Part shown: piece after piece, positions 54,449-64,000 of the stretch
Layout: every line of letters begins with the position of its first letter
Position numbering within the stretch: position 1 is the first letter of the stretch
From: Anastrepha obliqua
Lineage: Eukaryota > Arthropoda > Insecta > Diptera > Tephritidae
Assembly (NCBI RefSeq): GCF_027943255.1
Contig: NC_072896.1
Coordinates: 44,976,501-45,040,500 of the forward strand
DNA: 64,000 nucleotides
Direction: 5' to 3'
Program-made: the position numbers and the translations under genes
The notes under the pieces: generated by a model
The model's database searches: none
What the model was told of the DNA's origin: nothing
Seen by the model: the letters and a program-made list of their open reading frames with translations, nothing else

Positions 54449-55130
54449 ATGTTCATCGCGCGCTCAGGTCTACTTATGGTGTTCAGCAATGATCCCCTTT
54501 TTTGGCTTAATGGCTACGTCAAAAAGCAAATTTGCTTTCATTGGGCTGAAGTGCAACCCGAAGCCATTCAAGCACAGCCATTACATCCATTGAAAACAAC
54601 CGTTTGCTGCGGCCTACGGGCTGGAAATCTACTGGCTGAAATCAGCGGCCCATATTTCTTCAAAGGCGAGGCGCCAGCCAATGTAACAGTGACTAGCGAA
54701 CGCGTGATAAACGACTTTTTGATACCGGAAATTAAAAACCGTGTAAACATCTCGTTCCAACAAGACGGCGCCACTTGCCATATAGCCCGTGAAACCATGG
54801 AATTACTGCGTTGTCATTTCGGAGAGCAATTTATCTCTTCTCTCGGACAGGTGGACTGACCACCAAGATCGAGTGGTATCACACCTTTGGAATTTTATTT
54901 GTAGGGGTATGTAAAGACCAAATGATTTGTGGATAAAGCAGCTTCGATTGAGGCATTACTAAAAATTCTCACGAGATGCCGACCGAAGTCCTTCAGCGAG
55001 TCATTCAAAATTGGTGTTTACGGCCAACATTTGAAAGGGATTATCTTAAAAAAAAAATATCATGAATGGTTCTACACAGAAATAATAATGGTTATCGAAT
55101 CAGTTTGTTGTTTTATTTCAAATTAAAATC
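54449..55130 (+). pseudogene. Second DD41D-type transposase remnant
   Basis: The open frame to 54859 contains SNDPLFWLNGYVKKQICFHW (first catalytic region, with SNDP where SDE-type residues are expected), LKTTVCCGLRAGN, ISGPYFFKGEAPANVTVTSE and ISFQQDGATCHIARETMELL with the second Asp. After a stop in place of Trp in VDWPPRS, it reads RSSGITPLEFYL, where the third Asp is Glu. The C-terminus reads VDKAASIEALLKILTRC. It is a different subfamily from the 2002 element. Terminal repeats were not identified. Confidence 0.8.
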
Positions 55131-55189
55131 CGATACCTTTAAATTGATCATCCTTTATATACTCGTAAAAAAAAACGCAAAAATGTGGT

Positions 55190-55585
55190 TTTTGCATACT
55201 GTACTATCCCGGAGGATTCTGCGTAAGATTTTTGGACCTTTGCACGTTGGCAACGGCGAATATCGCAGGCGATGGAACGATGAGCTGTATGAGCTTTACG
55301 ACGACATAGACATAGCGCAGCGAATATAGATTCAACAACTTCGGTGGCTGGGTCATGTCGTCCGAATGGATACAGCTTTGAAAGTATTCGATGCAGTACC
55401 AGCTGGTGTTAGCAGAGGAAGAGGAAGGCCTCCTCTGAGTTGGAAAGATCGGGTGGAGAAGGACTTGGCTTCACTTGGTGTGTCCAATTAGCGCCGGTTA
55501 GCACGAGAAAGAAACGACTGGGGCGCTTTGTTAAATTCGGCTAAAATCGCGTAAGCGCTTATCGCGCCAATTAAGAAGAAGACTA
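55190..55585 (+). mobile_element. RTE-like LINE 3' end, copy 5
   Basis: Starts in the ILRKIFGPLHVGNGEYRRRW block and runs through NDELYELYDDIDIAQRI, LRWLGHVVRMDT, a six-codon gap where NAPA is expected, then FDAVPAG and WRRAG-type end codons. It ends in AATTAAGAAGAAGAC. The 5' junction falls inside AT-rich DNA that follows the DD41D remnant. Confidence 0.8.
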
Positions 55586-55799
55586 TACTGGAAGCGAGGT
55601 AAGCCATCCAAGAGGTTGTTCGTCTGCTGTTCCCATGAGATCGAAACCATTTTCTGACCTATTCTACATCTACACTTAGAGTGGGATAAATACTGCGGTG
55701 CATTAGAGCGTCTCAGGTATGCAACACTTCGAGATGGCTCAATAGTGAGTTTGATGTAAGCCAGTTGGATAGAGCCCTCTTAATGCACAGCGCTCTTGC

Positions 55800-56432
55800 A
55801 CACAGGTTACTTCACCGGTCATAATCGGTTGCGTTTACATGTTGCTGCAAAGCTGGTCGGGACCTGAATTTCATGAAAAAAGGGGCCGAGTGGATATCGG
55901 CAAAGACATGATTTCCAAGACGGACGAGACATGGGTTTATAAGTACGATACGTAATCTAGACATCAGGCGAGTGTGTGGCAAGCTCCAAATGAACCAAGA
56001 CCTAAGAACCACGTCGTTTACAATCGAAAGGGGAAGCGATGCTCACGATTTTTATGGATCACAACGGTATCGTACAGCACGAAGTTTTCCAGAAAATCAG
56101 ACAGTTAATATGGACTCTTATTTGGTCATTATGTGACGTTTACGTGAGGCAATTTGCAAAAACCGAAAGGTTTTGTGGGAAAATAACTCTCGGATTTTGC
56201 ACCATGATAACGCACAGTCGCACATTGCCATCAAACAATCGAAAATGTGCTTAAAAATTGGGGTGATCGAATGGCCTAAAAGCCAGTCGTGGCAATCATT
56301 TGAACGATATTATTTTTCATTCATAAATGACAATGTTCAATCTTCAAAATAAAAAACAAAGGTTGAAAAAATATTGATTAGTTTTTTTTTTTTTATAGCC
56401 GATTCAAAAAGTAAATTTTACATGGCCCACCC
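55800..56432 (+). pseudogene. DD34D mariner remnant
   Basis: Frames contain a block equivalent to RRTRHGFISTI (disrupted first catalytic region), AHDFYGSQRYRTARSF-type codons matching TVFMDHNGIVQHE in the frame at 56039, MRRLREAICKNRKVLWENNS, and RILHHDNAQSH with the second Asp. The part with the third Asp is deleted: QSKMCLKI runs into AT-rich sequence. It ends near GGCCCACCCTGTA at 56432, a plausible terminal repeat. The left end is unclear. Confidence 0.7.
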
Positions 56433-56446
56433 TGTAATACATAGTA

Positions 56447-56896
56447 CAGTAGGTTCTGTTTTTATGCGGTAGATACGTTCCGCAAGAAACAGCATAAAAA
56501 AAAAACAGCATAAAAAAAGCTACTAGTTCTATAGTAAAACTATAGATACGTTTCAAATGCTAAAACCGCATAAATCTGAAATAATCGCATAAAAAAGGGC
56601 ACTAGTCCCATATTATTACTATAGATACGTTCCATAGACCGCATGAATCTGAAATAATTAAATAAAATCGCATAAACAAAATATTGTATCTTTGAAAATT
56701 ATATCTTTATATATCTTCCATACTTGTAGGGTTAGCATTTCTGATGCAATCTGTGATGAGTTTTTGCTTAGCTGGTTTAGAATCTTGTTTATATGTACAA
56801 TTCCCCATAGGTCGACATGCATTTTGTAATTTAAAAAAAAACCGCACTATTTCAAAACCGCATAAAAAAAAGCCGCATAAAAACAGAACCTACTGT
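56447..56896. mobile_element. 450-bp MITE with pogo-like ends
   Basis: The terminal inverted repeats are at least 23 bp and perfect, beginning CAGTAGGTTCTGTTTTTATG. TA flanks both sides (56445-56446, 56897-56898). Ends starting CAGT with TA duplications are usual for pogo/Tigger-type elements. CCGCATAAA words from the repeats recur inside, and a segment of about 75 bp (CTAGT...TATAGATACGTT...CATAAATCTGAAATAAT) is tandemly duplicated at about 56514-56660. No protein is encoded. Confidence 0.85.
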
Positions 56897-58727
56897 ATAT
56901 AAACCACGCAGTGATTTCTAAGCTCTGATGGATCAAAGTATAATACAATTTTATATGAGGCGACGATATTTCTTATCTACACCTTGGGGTAAACAAAAAT
57001 ATCAGTGACTTAAAAAAAATCACATATTTTTTTTACATAAAGTTTAAGGATATCCTACATAAAGTTAAGGATATAATGTATTTATAAGCAAATTTCTTCT
57101 CACAAATGTTCTTAGCTGTTGTTGCTTTGGTTGGTAGCTGAGAAAAGTAATTTCATGTCGCTCGTCACGTAAACCATTTTTTACACTAAAGGATTTTCCC
57201 ACGTCAACTCAAGGATTTCACACAAGAGGCTCCTTTTTGACCTACTCACGAAGAGAGTCATAAAGTATTTTTTCTTACCAAGCGCAGCAATCTCTTAGAG
57301 AACAACAACAACAAGAAGAATGTTTGCGAGTAAATTCGGTATTTACCCTTTGTTATTAGGCTTTGTATGAAGGAGGACAGCCCAGCTGTTCGGATCTCAA
57401 AGAAGGTGTGGTGTACGTACATATTCATTGGAGCAAGTGTATACACTCGCAACCGTTGTTGCATGTGGGCAATATGTTGTAACACAGCGCACAACATTAA
57501 GCGAACAGGTATGAAAATCTTGCATTCTAGTTGTTTTTGTTTTTTGCTGTTCACTGATGGATATTCTGGCGCTGCTATTGCCTTCATAGCGAGTTGTAAC
57601 AAATCAGGCTAATAACGACAACCTCATTTTCGTTTGGGATTACAACAACAACGACAACAATAATAATAATAGTAATAACAACAGTAGCTGCAATAACCAC
57701 TTGGCGCACAGATTTGAAATAATTGGTAGTGTTGGCGGCGGCCGAGATTGTGTTAGTAGAGTGCATTGCATCCCTGTGGGGAAAACCATTGATTTCGAAC
57801 TGAGGCAGTTCTATTGGATTCGTACTAATGACTGGGTACCCATATTCGCGGGTAACCACACTCACGATTTGCGTTTCAACTAATACCCAGCAAGAGTAGC
57901 CAAGAGTATGCAATTCAATTTGGTACGGTTCGAGTTTTCGTCTGAAGCGGATTGCAAAATAGTCGCATCCGGGCATCGGAACACCCGAAAGAGACTGTTA
58001 AGCCCCTACGCACGAGCAAAGCGCGAGTCTTTGGCGCAATTTTTGTTGTAGTGGCATCAAATGTCTATTTTTTCAAACACGCTACTAAAAGCTCCATTTT
58101 TTGGAGGCTGAAATGGTATGCATGAGCTTTTGTTTCAGCAGAATGGCGGGTCATAGCACGCAGTCCTTGAAAAAGTTATCTAAGTTTATATCAGTTGTCG
58201 CCGCTTCGAAGCTGAGACTTGATCCCACTGTCGTTTTCCTGAAGCGCACTGAAAGTGCGTGCAATCTCGAAATGATTCAGGTCTATTCGTACTAGTAATT
58301 CGTCAGATAGAGCCAGAAGCATAATAATAGCATTCATAAAAGCATTGGAAAATTGGGTTGACGGGATGCCCGTCTATTGAAAATAGAGGCATGTCCTGCA
58401 AGCCGTACGATTTTAAATCGGTGCGATTTGCAAAATAATTTTTAATATTCGTAATGAAGTAATAAATTTTTCAAAAGGAGGTGACGCTTTCGTCATGTTT
58501 TGGATGTTTGAGAACTCCTCCTCCTCCTTGAGAAATCATCAGATGTTCCTGTCATTTTGCCTTCTAGAAAATCTGTCCATATATCCTACCCTAACCTAAT
58601 TTAACTGTGGGCTGCAAAGATTATAACTACGTTTTTTTTTTTAATACAAAATGCTGATACAAAAAGTGGTAAATTTTACAGAAAACAACTTTGCTTTACC
58701 ATAAAAAAAATTTAAATAAGCCATTAA
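56897..58727. other. Non-coding stretch with an unrecognised frame
   Basis: A 130-codon minus-strand frame at 57976-57584 (CDYFAIRFRRKLEPYQIELH to a Val-rich end made by an ACAACA/TAATAA repeat) is the most gene-like item. I do not recognise it, and the upstream plus strand has no matching exon signals. CAACAACAA repeats occur near 57303-57315 and 57640-57690. Confidence 0.35.
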
Positions 58728-58832
58728 GATCAAGAAGAAGTTTGGCGAAAGACCAATCGAACCATCTAGTTGCTGGTTCCCTTCGAAGTTTTCCTCAGGA
58801 TAGCTGGTGCTTTTAAAATTTATGTGAAATAA

Positions 58833-58868
<36 letters not shown>

Positions 58869-59028
58869 GTCGAAACGATTTTAACCAATTCTCAAACTTA
58901 AAATGGGTAAGAACCTCACCTTTCTTGATACGAAGGTTGAGGTTATGATTTGTCCAGTGGGCCTTTTTTGGTAAGTAGAACTGGCGCTGTGGGGTGAACC
59001 AAAGGTAATGTTACGGTACCAGAAAACT
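58728..59028 (+). rRNA. 28S rRNA fragment (dispersed pseudogene)
   Basis: About 300 bp match the conserved core of large-subunit rRNA: CGAAAGACCAATCGAACCAT, CAGGATAGCTGGTGCTTTTA, ATCTTATCTGGTAAAGCGAA, TGATTAGAGGCCTTAGGGTC, AATGGGTAAGAACCTCACCT and TAGAACTGGCGCTGTGGG followed by GTAATGTTACGG. Several small changes and indels are visible against the usual dipteran sequence as I remember it. Neither the rest of 28S nor any other rRNA flanks it, so it is an rDNA scrap and not a functional gene. Its boundaries are approximate. Confidence 0.88.
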
Positions 59029-60689
59029 GACTCAATATATACCTCTTTTACAAGCAATGTCTGTTTTTACAGAAAAAACTTTTTCTATCATTTCTACGGT
59101 GGACGCCAATAACGAATTACTGCCAAAATATTCACCTTTTTGTTAAGAAATCTCCGGAAAAAATATTTGTTTTATTGTTTTTTGTTTTCGTAAAAACAAA
59201 CTTTTATCTGCTTCACTTTTGGCAAAATAACACTAGTTGCGAACTAGTAATTTGTGTGCCTAGTTCAGTTTGTTCCTGCAGGGTAACTGACTGCCTCAGC
59301 GGTGATGAGAGCCACTAACCAAACAAAGGCACACACACACACATTCATGCACATGCAGGTTGGCAGGCGGCCACATATTTGGAGTGGTTATGGGAGGCGA
59401 GTAGTAGTCAGGTAGTACTGCATACTAGTAGGTTGGCCAAGTGCGCTTAGCTGTTTGGCGGCTTGACTGACTGGTTGACTGGTTGTTTGCCAACGTCGCC
59501 TAGTGGATGCTTAAATTGCATAGTAGCTGCAACAACAATCACAATCTGACAATTTCCAAGCAAAGTCCAACGGTAGTAGGCAGTTGTGGCAAAAATACGA
59601 ATAATACAAAGGCAAAATAGGAATAGCGAAAGAAAAAAAATCAATCAATTTGGGTTAACCGACAATAACAACTCATTGTTTGACTTGGAACTAAACTACT
59701 TAACAGATTTTTGCGCTGTTTGTTTAATACCTGTAATTGTTTTTGCTCTTGTCGTTGCTGTTGCCTTGCGCTGCACTGCAATTGCAATATTTTCCAGCAA
59801 AAATTTACTGTGTGAATTTTAAGTAGCTATGCACGCAAAAAAAAAATATTGGCTTGCAACTATTTTCATCAATTGAATTGTTCTTGTTTCCTTTAATTTT
59901 TTATAGTTTTCCAACCATTTTTCACATCGGCCTAACATTGAACTCCCTAATGAATAGCTTGTTTTAAATTATCTACTTGCATTAAATTTTTTTGCTGAAA
60001 TTTCCATTTCGAGTGAAATTAGGGCAGCGGAAAATGAAGCAATCATGTGCCAATCATTGGCTAACTATTGCCGATATGTACCTGAAAAAGTTTTTAGTTT
60101 TTCTGCTGTACTTTTTCAACTAATACAAAATAGTTTTTTTTTCTGTTTGTAGGCACTTCATTTTTTTTTTTTGGGCGAGCATTACTTGCTTCCACATAAA
60201 TGTAATTGGGTCAGTGGTATTAGTGGGGCAACCCAGCTATGCGCATAAATACTTATCGATATTATCATTTTTTGGCAGAAATTTGGCAACTACCTGAATA
60301 TAGATAAATATATTTATTCCTACTTGCTGCTGCTGCATCTCATACAAAGGTTCACTACATTCAAGTACTCGTATGTACAGCCCGCGATAAATGATAGCAT
60401 ATCAAGATTTTTGCCAGTATTGATAATTTTTTCTTTATCCTTTTTAAATGCGCGTTTTTTTACAGAAGTGTGTCTCGTTGTCTAACAAACACCATAAAAA
60501 TTTGAGTTCGAAATTGTATATCACAATTAGAAAAATTGCTTTCCATCATGAAGAGAAAAATGTCATACTTTTATTATATGGCGAAAAGGCACAAAACCGT
60601 CAAGCAAAAAAAAAAGAAATATTATATTAAAAATCAGCGGACAGGGGATTTAAAAATCCTTTTTACAAAATTTGTCTCTGAGAAGACCC
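59029..60689. other. Non-coding stretch
   Basis: AT-rich with a (CA)n tract at about 59328-59342. Short frames at 59586-59822 and 60448-60630 show nothing recognisable. Confidence 0.45.
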
Positions 60690-60850
60690 CTAGTGAAATT
60701 TGATGACGAATAATTTTTTAAAACATTTTAACCCTCTGATGACCTCCAAAGTGCCTTTTTATACGGACTTTTTAAAAAGGGGCCAAAACGATGCTCTCTT
60801 GAGAGAGCTAATAGGTTAAAATGTTCTACAAAATTATTGCTCGTAAAATT
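60690..60850. repeat. Imperfect palindrome around two TTAA sites
   Basis: ATAATTTTTTAAAACATTTTAACC on the left (60709-60733) is mirrored by GGTTAAAATGTTCTACAAAATTATT on the right (60814-60838), quoted here by position because of length. Between them is about 80 bp that starts CCTCTGATGACC and ends GAGAGAGCTAATA. The TTAA sites lie within the arms. It resembles a foldback or very short piggyBac-like element. Confidence 0.4.
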
Positions 60851-61039
60851 TTAAACTTTAATATTTAATAATTTAATGCACCTTAAAAACATATTTTCAC
60901 AAGCAAACATGTTATGGTACAGAAATGGGAAGTGTTGAGTAGGCCCTCATTCTCTGATCACAGATACATAAGCTTTTAGGTTATATTACGCCCAAAAAAT
61001 AAACTTATATCCTTTAGAAATCATAAAAATACGAACTGG
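60851..61039. other. Non-coding stretch
   Basis: AT-rich; nothing recognised. Confidence 0.4.
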
Positions 61040-62822
61040 GACTTGTATAGGGATATACTATCAAAACACCAATGATACCCCGGAAATACAGATCACACGT
61101 CGCACTTGAGAAAGGGGTTGAATTGTTTGCAACCATTCTCGTCAAAGCCTTGAAAAGATCCTGCCCCTGAAAACGTAATAGACGCAAGGTGAAGCCTCCT
61201 TGGTGGAACAAGGAATTAGGAGCACAAAGGCGTAGGGTACATGAATTCTATAGGCTAGCCAAAGTTGCTGACAATGAGTTCTGTTGGAGAGAGTATAAGG
61301 ATCTACAAAAAGGATACAAGAAAGAGATACGTAAAGCCAAGAGAGAATCTTAAAAAGACTTCTGTAGCAGTATGGAAGACTCTAACGAAGTGGCTAGACT
61401 TAGGAAACTGTTATCCAAGAATCCGTCTATGCCAAGAAGAATACGAAAAATTAACGGGGAGTGCGCTGACAGCTGTGAGGACTCTCTAGAAGACCTGGTC
61501 AGCACACATTTTCCAGGGTGTGCGGACACTACAGATCTCGAACCAAGGGGAGATATTGTGCACGACATCCCGACGAACGTAATTATGACCAATAATATAG
61601 AATGGGCTATACAAAGTTTCGACCCATATAAATCGCCAAGACTGGATGGAATCTTCCCAGCCATGCTCCAAAAGGTAAGCCATCTTGTGGTACCATGGTT
61701 AAGAACGATATTCAGGGGATGATTGAGGTTCAGCTATGTTCCTGTATTGTGGAGAGAAGGGAGAGTTGTGTTTATTCCAAAAGCTGGAAAAAGCAACCCT
61801 CTCTAATCGAAGGAATACAGACCCATTAGTCTGACATAATTTTCCTGAAAACGTTAGAGAAGATTCTAGACACAAACATTAGAGATACAATTGCGCCGGA
61901 CGTATTATCCAAGGCTTACCTTGCTTACACTAAAGTCAGATCTACTGAAACTGCACTTCACTCACTTGTACTTAACATAGAAAAGGCGTTAGAATGTAAG
62001 GAGTACGCGCTTGGAGTATTTCTAGATATATCAGGGGCCTTTAACAACGTAGCGAAAGATGCTATTTTAAATGGGATGGAGTCACTAAGTGTGCAACCCG
62101 CGGTTTATCTATGCATAAGGCAACTATTAGCTAGCAGAAAGATAAGAGCGGAGTGGAACGATGCGAGCGTCACCAGATATGGGTGCCTTAGTATGGTGGA
62201 CTGCGACAAGAAAACTGACATACCTAATGCGACTGGAAAGGATACAACGACTCGCTGCTCTGTGCATAACAGGAGCGATGAAAACCACTCCAACGGTGGT
62301 GCGGAAAACCTGGCAGCGAAATCCGCAAGGAGGCTAGTGGCTACTGAAGTATTCACCTGTAGAACCTTCGGTCTCAGCTCAATAGGAAAGTGGAGCTCAG
62401 GTTGCATAGACTACATGACTCCGTACTTTAGATGAGAGAGAAGGTTTCGCACTACAATTGAAAAGGAAGGATGGCACAAAGGCATGAAGCCTGGCCATAG
62501 AACTGTTCACATCTATACAGACGGCTCTAAAACTTTAGAAGGAGTAGAAGTGGGTACTTGCTGCTCAAAACTAGGGATAAGGCAGCTTATCAAGCTGCCA
62601 GACCACAGCAGTATTTTCCAAGCAGAATTTTTTGCTGTGGGGAAAACCGCGGAGCTAGCCTACGCTGGAACAAGAAATAACTCAACAATTAATATATACG
62701 TGGACAGTCAAGTAGCAATAAAAGCAATAAACTTATATTGTATTAAGTCCAAAAATGTTCTACGGAGCACAATTTTTTTGATACCACCTAAAGTAAAGGG
62801 GTTTTCAAAATACGCGCCTGGA
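61040..62822 (+). mobile_element. LOA/I-type LINE: linker, RT fragment and RNase H
   Basis: Parts occur in order but with stops and deletions. Linker: PPWWNKELGAQRRRVHEFYR and GYKKEIRKAKRES. RT start: IEWAIQSFDPYKSPRLDGIF and WREGRVVFIPKAGKS, then YRPISLT. Motif A: VFLDISGAFNNV (Asp kept). The rest of RT, including the catalytic DD box, is missing; after a deletion near 62175 comes LMRLERIQRLAALCITGAMK. RNase H: VHIYTDGSKTLEGVEVG, HSSIFQAEFFAV and INIYVDSQVAIKAI. The element is cut at 62822 by the tail of another LINE in opposite orientation. Confidence 0.75.
61372..61722 (+). pseudogene. LINE linker and RT N-terminus, longest open part
   Basis: This 116-codon frame runs MEDSNEVARLRKLLSKNPSM to WLRTIFRG. 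It holds the conserved pre-RT segment and the first RT block (DPYKSPRLDGIFPAMLQKVS). The stop at its end replaces a residue before LRFSYVPVLWREG. Confidence 0.7.
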
Positions 62823-62831
62823 TGTAGGTAG
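62484..62831 (+). pseudogene. LINE RNase H domain, N-terminal half
   Basis: The open frame begins in KPGHRTVHIYTDGSKTLEGV with the first catalytic Asp of RNase H (TDGS), then FQAEFFAV with the catalytic Glu, and YVDSQVAIKAI with the second Asp. The C-terminal part is missing: the frame runs out after VLRST and reaches the neighbouring LINE tail. Confidence 0.75.
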
Positions 62832-63405
62832 GTAGATGAAATGGCACCAATCTGGCACTCCTCAAGTAGCATTGAAGCGCCGTTTTGATACCATTATGAG
62901 ACCTCCAACAGGCAAATATCTACAGCCAGTCAGAGCTTTTGATAAATATGATGGAGAAGATTGCTGCGATTTAGGTTGGTGCACTGCCGAGGCTGTCGAA
63001 GAAAGGAGCACCCAGGGACCTTAATCGTCTAGCTGCCAAACCCGGACATTCACATAGAAAATGCTCTACAATCTCCTTCTCTGAAAGGTCCCCACAGCTT
63101 CTGCAATGGGGGTTAACTGGTGACCCTAGCTTTTCCGCGTGTGTGCCGATCGTCCAGTGACCGATAAAGGAAATGTTAATATCTCCCTCGCTGCCGCGTT
63201 CCCTAAGCATTTTGCATACCTGCAGGAACGCAAAACCTTCTGTCTGAAAAACACTAGCAGTATTCGGCAGTTTAAAGGAGATAGATAAATTGGCTGATAT
63301 AGGGAAAACCCCTGCTCCGACTCCCGATTCCATCTTGGAACCGTCAGTGAAGAAAGAGCTGCAAGCTTCGGTGCAGATTTTCGCCTGGAGGGTGTTTTAA
63401 AATAA
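62826..63405 (-). mobile_element. Non-LTR retrotransposon 3' end (same family as 3778 and 12630)
   Basis: On the minus strand: AKICTEACSSFFTDGSKMES-type codons (63400-63330), VGAGVFPISANLSISFKLPN, FQTEGFAFLQVCKMLRERGS, then after a deletion FIGHWTIGTHAEKLGSPVNP and CRSCGDLSEKEIVEHFLCEC. The 3' UTR has CCTGTTGGAGGTCTCATAAT and ends CATCTACCTACCTACATCC at 62822-62835. Its tail joins the truncated LOA-type LINE directly. Confidence 0.8.
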
Positions 63406-63945
63406 AACATCTAAAATTAAAATTCTTTAGGTTTCACTATTTTTATTAAAATTACAGCTCGTCACAAATATATTTGAAAAATTACATCATTTAAATGTCG
63501 TCCATGCGCACGTCTACAAGGTAAAGTCTTCCAAGCAATCAATTCATGAATGTCTATTTATTGAGAACATCGAGATATCGTTGCTGTTGGGTGTAGATCG
63601 TTCAGCAAAACTTTGCGCTACAGCAGCAAGATTCATAACAAAACGTTCAGTTTTTGGTCTGCCAGTCCTTTTTCCTATCCTCGACAAAGCTCGACAGTTT
63701 CTTTCAAATTTTTAACCAACCTTTGAATTGTCAACTCCACCAAAAAAGTGCCGAATTTTGCCCTATGTTGTTCTTTAAGACGCACTATTTTTATAATAAG
63801 TTTCAATAATTTTAACGCGTTGTTCTGTAGTGTAAAATTGTCAATCTGACTACTTGACAAACATCAAAGATGACATAAAACGAGTATAGTTTAGGAACTA
63901 TTCGCTACTGATATCTGGGCGCCACTTTTGAAATACCCTTTATAT
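63406..63945 (-). pseudogene. Mariner-type element, 5' end and N-terminal transposase
   Basis: The minus-strand sequence from about 63945 starts AAAGGGTATTTCAAAAGTGG, a likely terminal repeat. It is followed by MSSSQIDNFTLQN, a broken helix-turn-helix segment (KLIIKIVRLKEQ; FLVELTIQRLVKNLKETVEL) and a stop. The pattern matches the N-terminus of DD41D/DD37D-type mariners. No catalytic domain or second terminal repeat is found before the neighbouring LINE. The related catalytic half at 54449 may be the same family, which I cannot prove. Confidence 0.6.
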
Positions 63946-64000
63946 ATCTACAGACATATCGTCAGCTGAATTGCAAAAGACTGTAACTAACAAAAAACTT
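63946..64000. other. Non-coding end of window
   Basis: Nothing recognised. Confidence 0.4.

Overview
The window looks like a piece of a higher-fly (brachyceran Diptera) genome, most likely a tephritid fruit fly. The reasons are AT-rich non-coding DNA with (CATA)n and (GT)n microsatellites, a tRNA-headed SINE of the type I associate with tephritid genomes, and a mariner family with DD41D catalytic spacing like the rosa element described from Ceratitis. The species is an inference. I found no convincing exon of a host protein gene, no tRNA gene, no CRISPR array and no bacterial or viral operon. This is intergenic or intronic DNA filled with transposable elements (TEs).

Layout. 1-9 kb: a DD41D mariner with both ends (2002-2934), a 3' scrap of the same family, a LINE RNase H fragment, a dead DD34D mariner (6157-7407) and a small piggyBac-like element with TTAA flanks (8466-9130). 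9-16 kb: LINE tails, a SINE scrap and long AT-rich gaps. 16-28 kb: LINE fragments of several families, a Tc1 element lying between two LINE pieces, a DD37D (maT-like) element, a DD34D mariner fragment and a 1.25-kb RTE-like RT fragment. 29-39 kb: two related mariners at 29633 and 37235, Jockey and LINE fragments, and the centrepiece, a mariner with an uninterrupted 346-codon transposase (32451-33737) sitting cleanly inside an RTE-like LINE. 40-43.4 kb: a degraded R1-clade LINE with endonuclease, RT and C-terminal zinc region, interrupted by the SINE (42146-42467). 45-51.4 kb: an RTE-like fragment, an unrecognised 169-codon reading frame, and a three-level nest (mariner fragment, then Jockey-type LINE, then a 266-bp MITE). 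52-64 kb: DD41D and DD34D mariner remnants, a pogo-like MITE, a displaced fragment of 28S rRNA, a LOA/I-type LINE and another mariner N-terminus.

The genes do not form a pathway. The relations that can be read are insertion order and shared ancestry. Target-site duplications and empty-site comparisons date several insertions relative to one another: mariner after RTE-like LINE, MITE after Jockey after mariner, SINE after R1-clade LINE. Almost every transposase and RT copy has stops, frameshifts or lost catalytic residues. The one exception is the 32.5-kb mariner, which keeps the whole D156/D249/D284 triad and both terminal repeats and may be recently active. I did not find an undescribed multi-gene system. 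The most novel-looking items are a four-copy dispersed non-coding repeat, the piggyBac-like mini-element and the MITEs.
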